Shown in pieces: positions 4,724 to 7,151 of a stretch of 7,151 nt of DNA. The stretch lies in contig JALUUN010000563.1 in NCBI GenBank assembly GCA_027021325.1, positions 1-7,151 on the forward strand, given 5' to 3'. Made by a program: the position numbers and the translations under genes. The notes beneath the pieces were generated by a model. That model was not told the DNA's origin, made no database searches, and worked only from the letters and a program-made list of their open reading frames with translations. The first letter of the stretch is position 1. Every line of letters starts with the position of its first letter. The DNA comes from Planctomycetota bacterium (lineage in GTDB: Bacteria; Planctomycetota; UBA1135).

Positions 4724-7151
4724 ATGAAGATCTCTCTGGCCTGGATCGGCGAGTTCGTGGAGATCGAGGATCTCGAGGCCTCGCGGGTGGCCGAGCTCCT
4801 GTCCCTGCACACCGCCGAGGTGGAGGGCCTGGAGGAGTTCGGCAGCGAGCTGGAAGGGGTGGTCGTCGGCGAGGTCGTGGAGTGCGGTCCGCACCCCGAG
4901 GCCGACCGCCTGTCCGTGACCCGGGTCGCCTTCGGCGGCAGGGAGACCGTCCCCGTGGTCTGCGGCGCGCCGAACGTCGCCCGCGGCCAGAAGATCGCCT
5001 TTGCTCCGGCGGGGACGGTCCTGCCCGGCGGTCTGAAGCTGAAGAAGGCGAAGCTTCGGGGCCAGGAAAGCCACGGGATGATCTGTTCCGAGCGCGAACT
5101 CGGCCTCTCCCAGGAGCACCAGGGCATCCTGGTCCTGCCCGCGGAGGCGCCGGTGGGGACAGCGCTCGTGGAGTACCTGGGGCTCCGGGACCGGGTCCTG
5201 GAACTGGACAACAAGTCCCTGACGCACCGGCCCGACCTCTGGTCCCACTACGGCTTCGCCCGCGAGCTGGCGGCCCTCCTGGAGCGGCCGCTGCGGCCCC
5301 TGGAGCTTCCCCGCGACGGGGATCTGCCGGGCGAGGCGCCGCCGGTGGAGGTGGACCCCGGCGAGCAGGAGGCCGGCTGTCCCTTCTACGCGGCTCTCCC
5401 CGTGGACCTGGACGCCCCCCCGCAGCCGTCGCCCTTCTGGCTTCGGCGGCGGCTCCTGGCGGTGGGGCAGCGTCCCCTGAACGACGTGGTGGACCTCACG
5501 AACTACGTCCTCCACGAGATCGGACAGCCGACCCACGCCTTCGACCGCGACCGCCTTGCCGGCGGCCGGATCCGGGTGCGCTCGGCCGGCGAGGGGGAGC
5601 GCTTCCGGACCCTGGATGGCGTCGAGCGCCTGCTGCGCCCTGCCGACCTGGTCATCGCCGACGGCGAGCGCGCTGTCGCCCTGGCCGGGATCATGGGCGG
5701 GGAAGAGACCGAGGTCGGCGAGGCGACGACCCGCATCCTCCTGGAGTCGGCGAGCTTCCATCCGGCCCGGATCCGCCGCACCAGCCAGCGCCTGGCCCTG
5801 CGCACCGAGGCCTCGGCGCGCTTCGAGAAGGCCCTGGACCCCACCCTGGCCTGGGACGCCCTCGCGCGTTTCCGCTTCCACCTCCAGCGCCTGCGGCCGG
5901 AGGCGCGTTTCCCCGGCCCTCCGGGGCGGGCGGGGGAGCTGCGCCCGCCGCGCCGGGTCCTCGAGCTGGATCCGGTGCGTACGGCCCGGCTGCTCGGCAT
6001 GGGCTGGAGCGAGGAGGATGCGCCCGAGCGCGTCCGGCGGCCTCTGGAGGCCCTGGGCTTCGCCGTGCGTCCGGGTCCCGGCGGCTGCTTCGAGGTCGAG
6101 GTGCCTTCCTGGCGGGCCACGCGGGACGTGACGCGTCCCGTGGACCTGGTGGAGGAGGTCGGGCGCCTGGCCGGCTACCACCGCATCCAGCCCGCCCCGC
6201 TGGTGGCGCCGGTGGAGCGGCCCCGTCCGGATCCCCTGCGCGCCCTGGACCGGATCCTGGCCGACCGTGCCGCCCTGGCCCACGGCGGGCACCAGACCGA
6301 GGCCTACAGTTTCCTGGAGGATGCCTGGGCGGCGCGCCTGGGGCTGGAGGAGGCCGACTTCGTGCGCCTCGCCAACCCGGTCCAGGAGGGCGTGCGCCTG
6401 GTGCGCCGGGATCCCGTGCCCTCCCTTCTGGAGCAGGCCTGCGCGAACGCCCGGGAGCGGGCCCAGGGCCTCCTCTTCGAAGTCGCCGAGGGCTACGAGC
6501 CGGCCGCCGCCGGGGAGCCGCGCGAACGGCACTGGTTCGGGGCCGTCCTCTGGGCGCCCCCGGCGGCCGAGGCCGACGGCCCGGCGAGCCTCTTCGGCCG
6601 TGCCCGGACCCTGGCCCAGGACCTCCTTCGTGCGGCCCGGGCGGAGGCGCGCCCGCAGCCGCCTTCGGAGGCCGGCGAGGCACCTGCCTGGGTTCATCCC
6701 GCCGCGCGCCTGGAGTGGGAGGGGCCGGGGGGAGCCTGGCTGGGCCGCGCCGGCCTGCTGCATCCCCTCCTGCGGCGGGAGCTGGATCTGGAGGACCGGG
6801 AGGTCGCCCTGGTCCTCCTGGACCGGGCGGCCTTGCTGGCGGCGAAGGACGAGGGAGCGGTCTCCTTCCGGCCCATCCGTCGCTATCCGGCGGTGAAGGT
6901 GGATGTCGCCCTGGCCCTGCCGGCCTCGGTTTCCTGCGCCGAGGTCGAGGAGGCTTTGCGCCGGGCGGCCGGGAAGCTCCTCGACGGCCTCGAGTTCTTC
7001 GACCGCTACGCCGGGCCCGGCCTGCCCGAGGGCTGGCGCTCCCTGGCCTTCCACGTGCGCCTGCGCGCCGCCGACCGGACCCTGGCCGAGAAGGACGAGC
7101 AACGCTTCCTGCAGCGCGCCGCCCGGGCCGCCGAGGAACTGGGCGGGCAGC
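4724..7151 (+). CDS. pheT: Phenylalanine-tRNA ligase beta subunit (3'-truncated)
   Basis: Beta subunit of PheRS: tRNA binding, editing of Tyr-tRNA-Phe and structural support of the alpha subunit. The frame stays open from the ATG at 4724 to the window end: 809 residues, so only a few are missing. An N-terminal segment (MKISLAWIGEFVEI) precedes the OB-fold tRNA-binding domain (about 46-155, GEVVECGPHPEADRL, GAPNVARGQ, HGMICSERELGL). The B3/B4 editing domain enters at DNKSLTHRPDLWSHYG (most relatives have NRPD) and keeps H271 (QPTHAFD), E341 (LLESASF) and T361 (LRTEAS), matching E. coli editing residues. The B5 domain starts near 412 and ends around EEVGRLAGYHR. The C-terminal anticodon-binding FDX-ACB domain starts near 715 (FRPIRRYPAVKVD) and reaches ADRTLAEKDE. 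GAGG (4716-4719) overlaps the pheS stop and serves as ribosome binding site, so pheS and pheT are probably coupled. Confidence 0.97.
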   Translation, partial: MKISLAWIGEFVEIEDLEASRVAELLSLHTAEVEGLEEFGSELEGVVVGEVVECGPHPEADRLSVTRVAFGGRETVPVVCGAPNVARGQKIAFAPAGTVLPGGLKLKKAKLRGQESHGMICSERELGLSQEHQGILVLPAEAPVGTALVEYLGLRDRVLELDNKSLTHRPDLWSHYGFARELAALLERPLRPLELPRDGDLPGEAPPVEVDPGEQEAGCPFYAALPVDLDAPPQPSPFWLRRRLLAVGQRPLNDVVDLTNYVLHEIGQPTHAFDRDRLAGGRIRVRSAGEGERFRTLDGVERLLRPADLVIADGERAVALAGIMGGEETEVGEATTRILLESASFHPARIRRTSQRLALRTEASARFEKALDPTLAWDALARFRFHLQRLRPEARFPGPPGRAGELRPPRRVLELDPVRTARLLGMGWSEEDAPERVRRPLEALGFAVRPGPGGCFEVEVPSWRATRDVTRPVDLVEEVGRLAGYHRIQPAPLVAPVERPRPDPLRALDRILADRAALAHGGHQTEAYSFLEDAWAARLGLEEADFVRLANPVQEGVRLVRRDPVPSLLEQACANARERAQGLLFEVAEGYEPAAAGEPRERHWFGAVLWAPPAAEADGPASLFGRARTLAQDLLRAARAEARPQPPSEAGEAPAWVHPAARLEWEGPGGAWLGRAGLLHPLLRRELDLEDREVALVLLDRAALLAAKDEGAVSFRPIRRYPAVKVDVALALPASVSCAEVEEALRRAAGKLLDGLEFFDRYAGPGLPEGWRSLAFHVRLRAADRTLAEKDEQRFLQRAARAAEELGGQ

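Noticed and set aside
3506..7102. A 1198-codon open reading frame on the minus strand opposite pheS and pheT
   Set aside because: Its codons are in exact register with pheS and pheT, so a stop would need a sense TTA, CTA or TCA codon, which this GC-rich gene set avoids. The product is a Gly/Ala/Gln/Arg-rich string with no recognisable domain, while both sense genes are full and conserved.

Overview
The window is a very GC-rich (by eye about 70 percent or more; not counted), densely packed bacterial housekeeping segment. All genes lie on the + strand: the 3' part of atpC (ATP synthase epsilon), then aspS, infC, rpmI, rplT, pheS, and pheT cut off just before its stop codon. The organism cannot be named from this alone. 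The extreme GC content, a 68-residue low-complexity tail on IF3 and the HRPD-type PheT B3/B4 entry motif suggest a high-GC lineage such as Myxococcota, Acidobacteriota or a relative. That placement is only a guess.

Layout: the end of atpC overlaps the aspS start by 4 nt (ATGA), so the end of an F1FO ATPase operon runs directly into a translation gene cluster. aspS (AspRS) is followed by a 59-nt gap and then infC (IF3). infC almost certainly starts at AUU, with a good Shine-Dalgarno sequence in front and a run of five A-rich, locally rare arginine codons behind. Next come the short ribosomal protein genes rpmI (bL35) and rplT (bL20), then pheS and pheT for the two PheRS subunits. The infC-rpmI-rplT-pheS-pheT order is the classic conserved one. 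The position just upstream of infC, often held by thrS, is held here by aspS.

Function: every gene after atpC serves translation. AspRS and PheRS charge tRNAs, IF3 controls start-codon choice and 30S fidelity, and bL35 and bL20 are 50S proteins. Candidate regulatory signals are the infC AUU start (IF3 autocontrol), a possible sigma70-type promoter overlapping the infC stop codon, a compact hairpin over the rpmI stop codon, and a GC-only set of mutually exclusive inverted repeats between rplT and pheS, where pheS has no visible Shine-Dalgarno sequence.

I see no mobile element, CRISPR array, tRNA, rRNA, riboswitch or defence-type gene, and no wholly new system. The points worth a second look are the infC initiation region, the IF3 tail, the rplT-pheS structured spacer, the atpC/aspS coupling and the probable non-discriminating AspRS.
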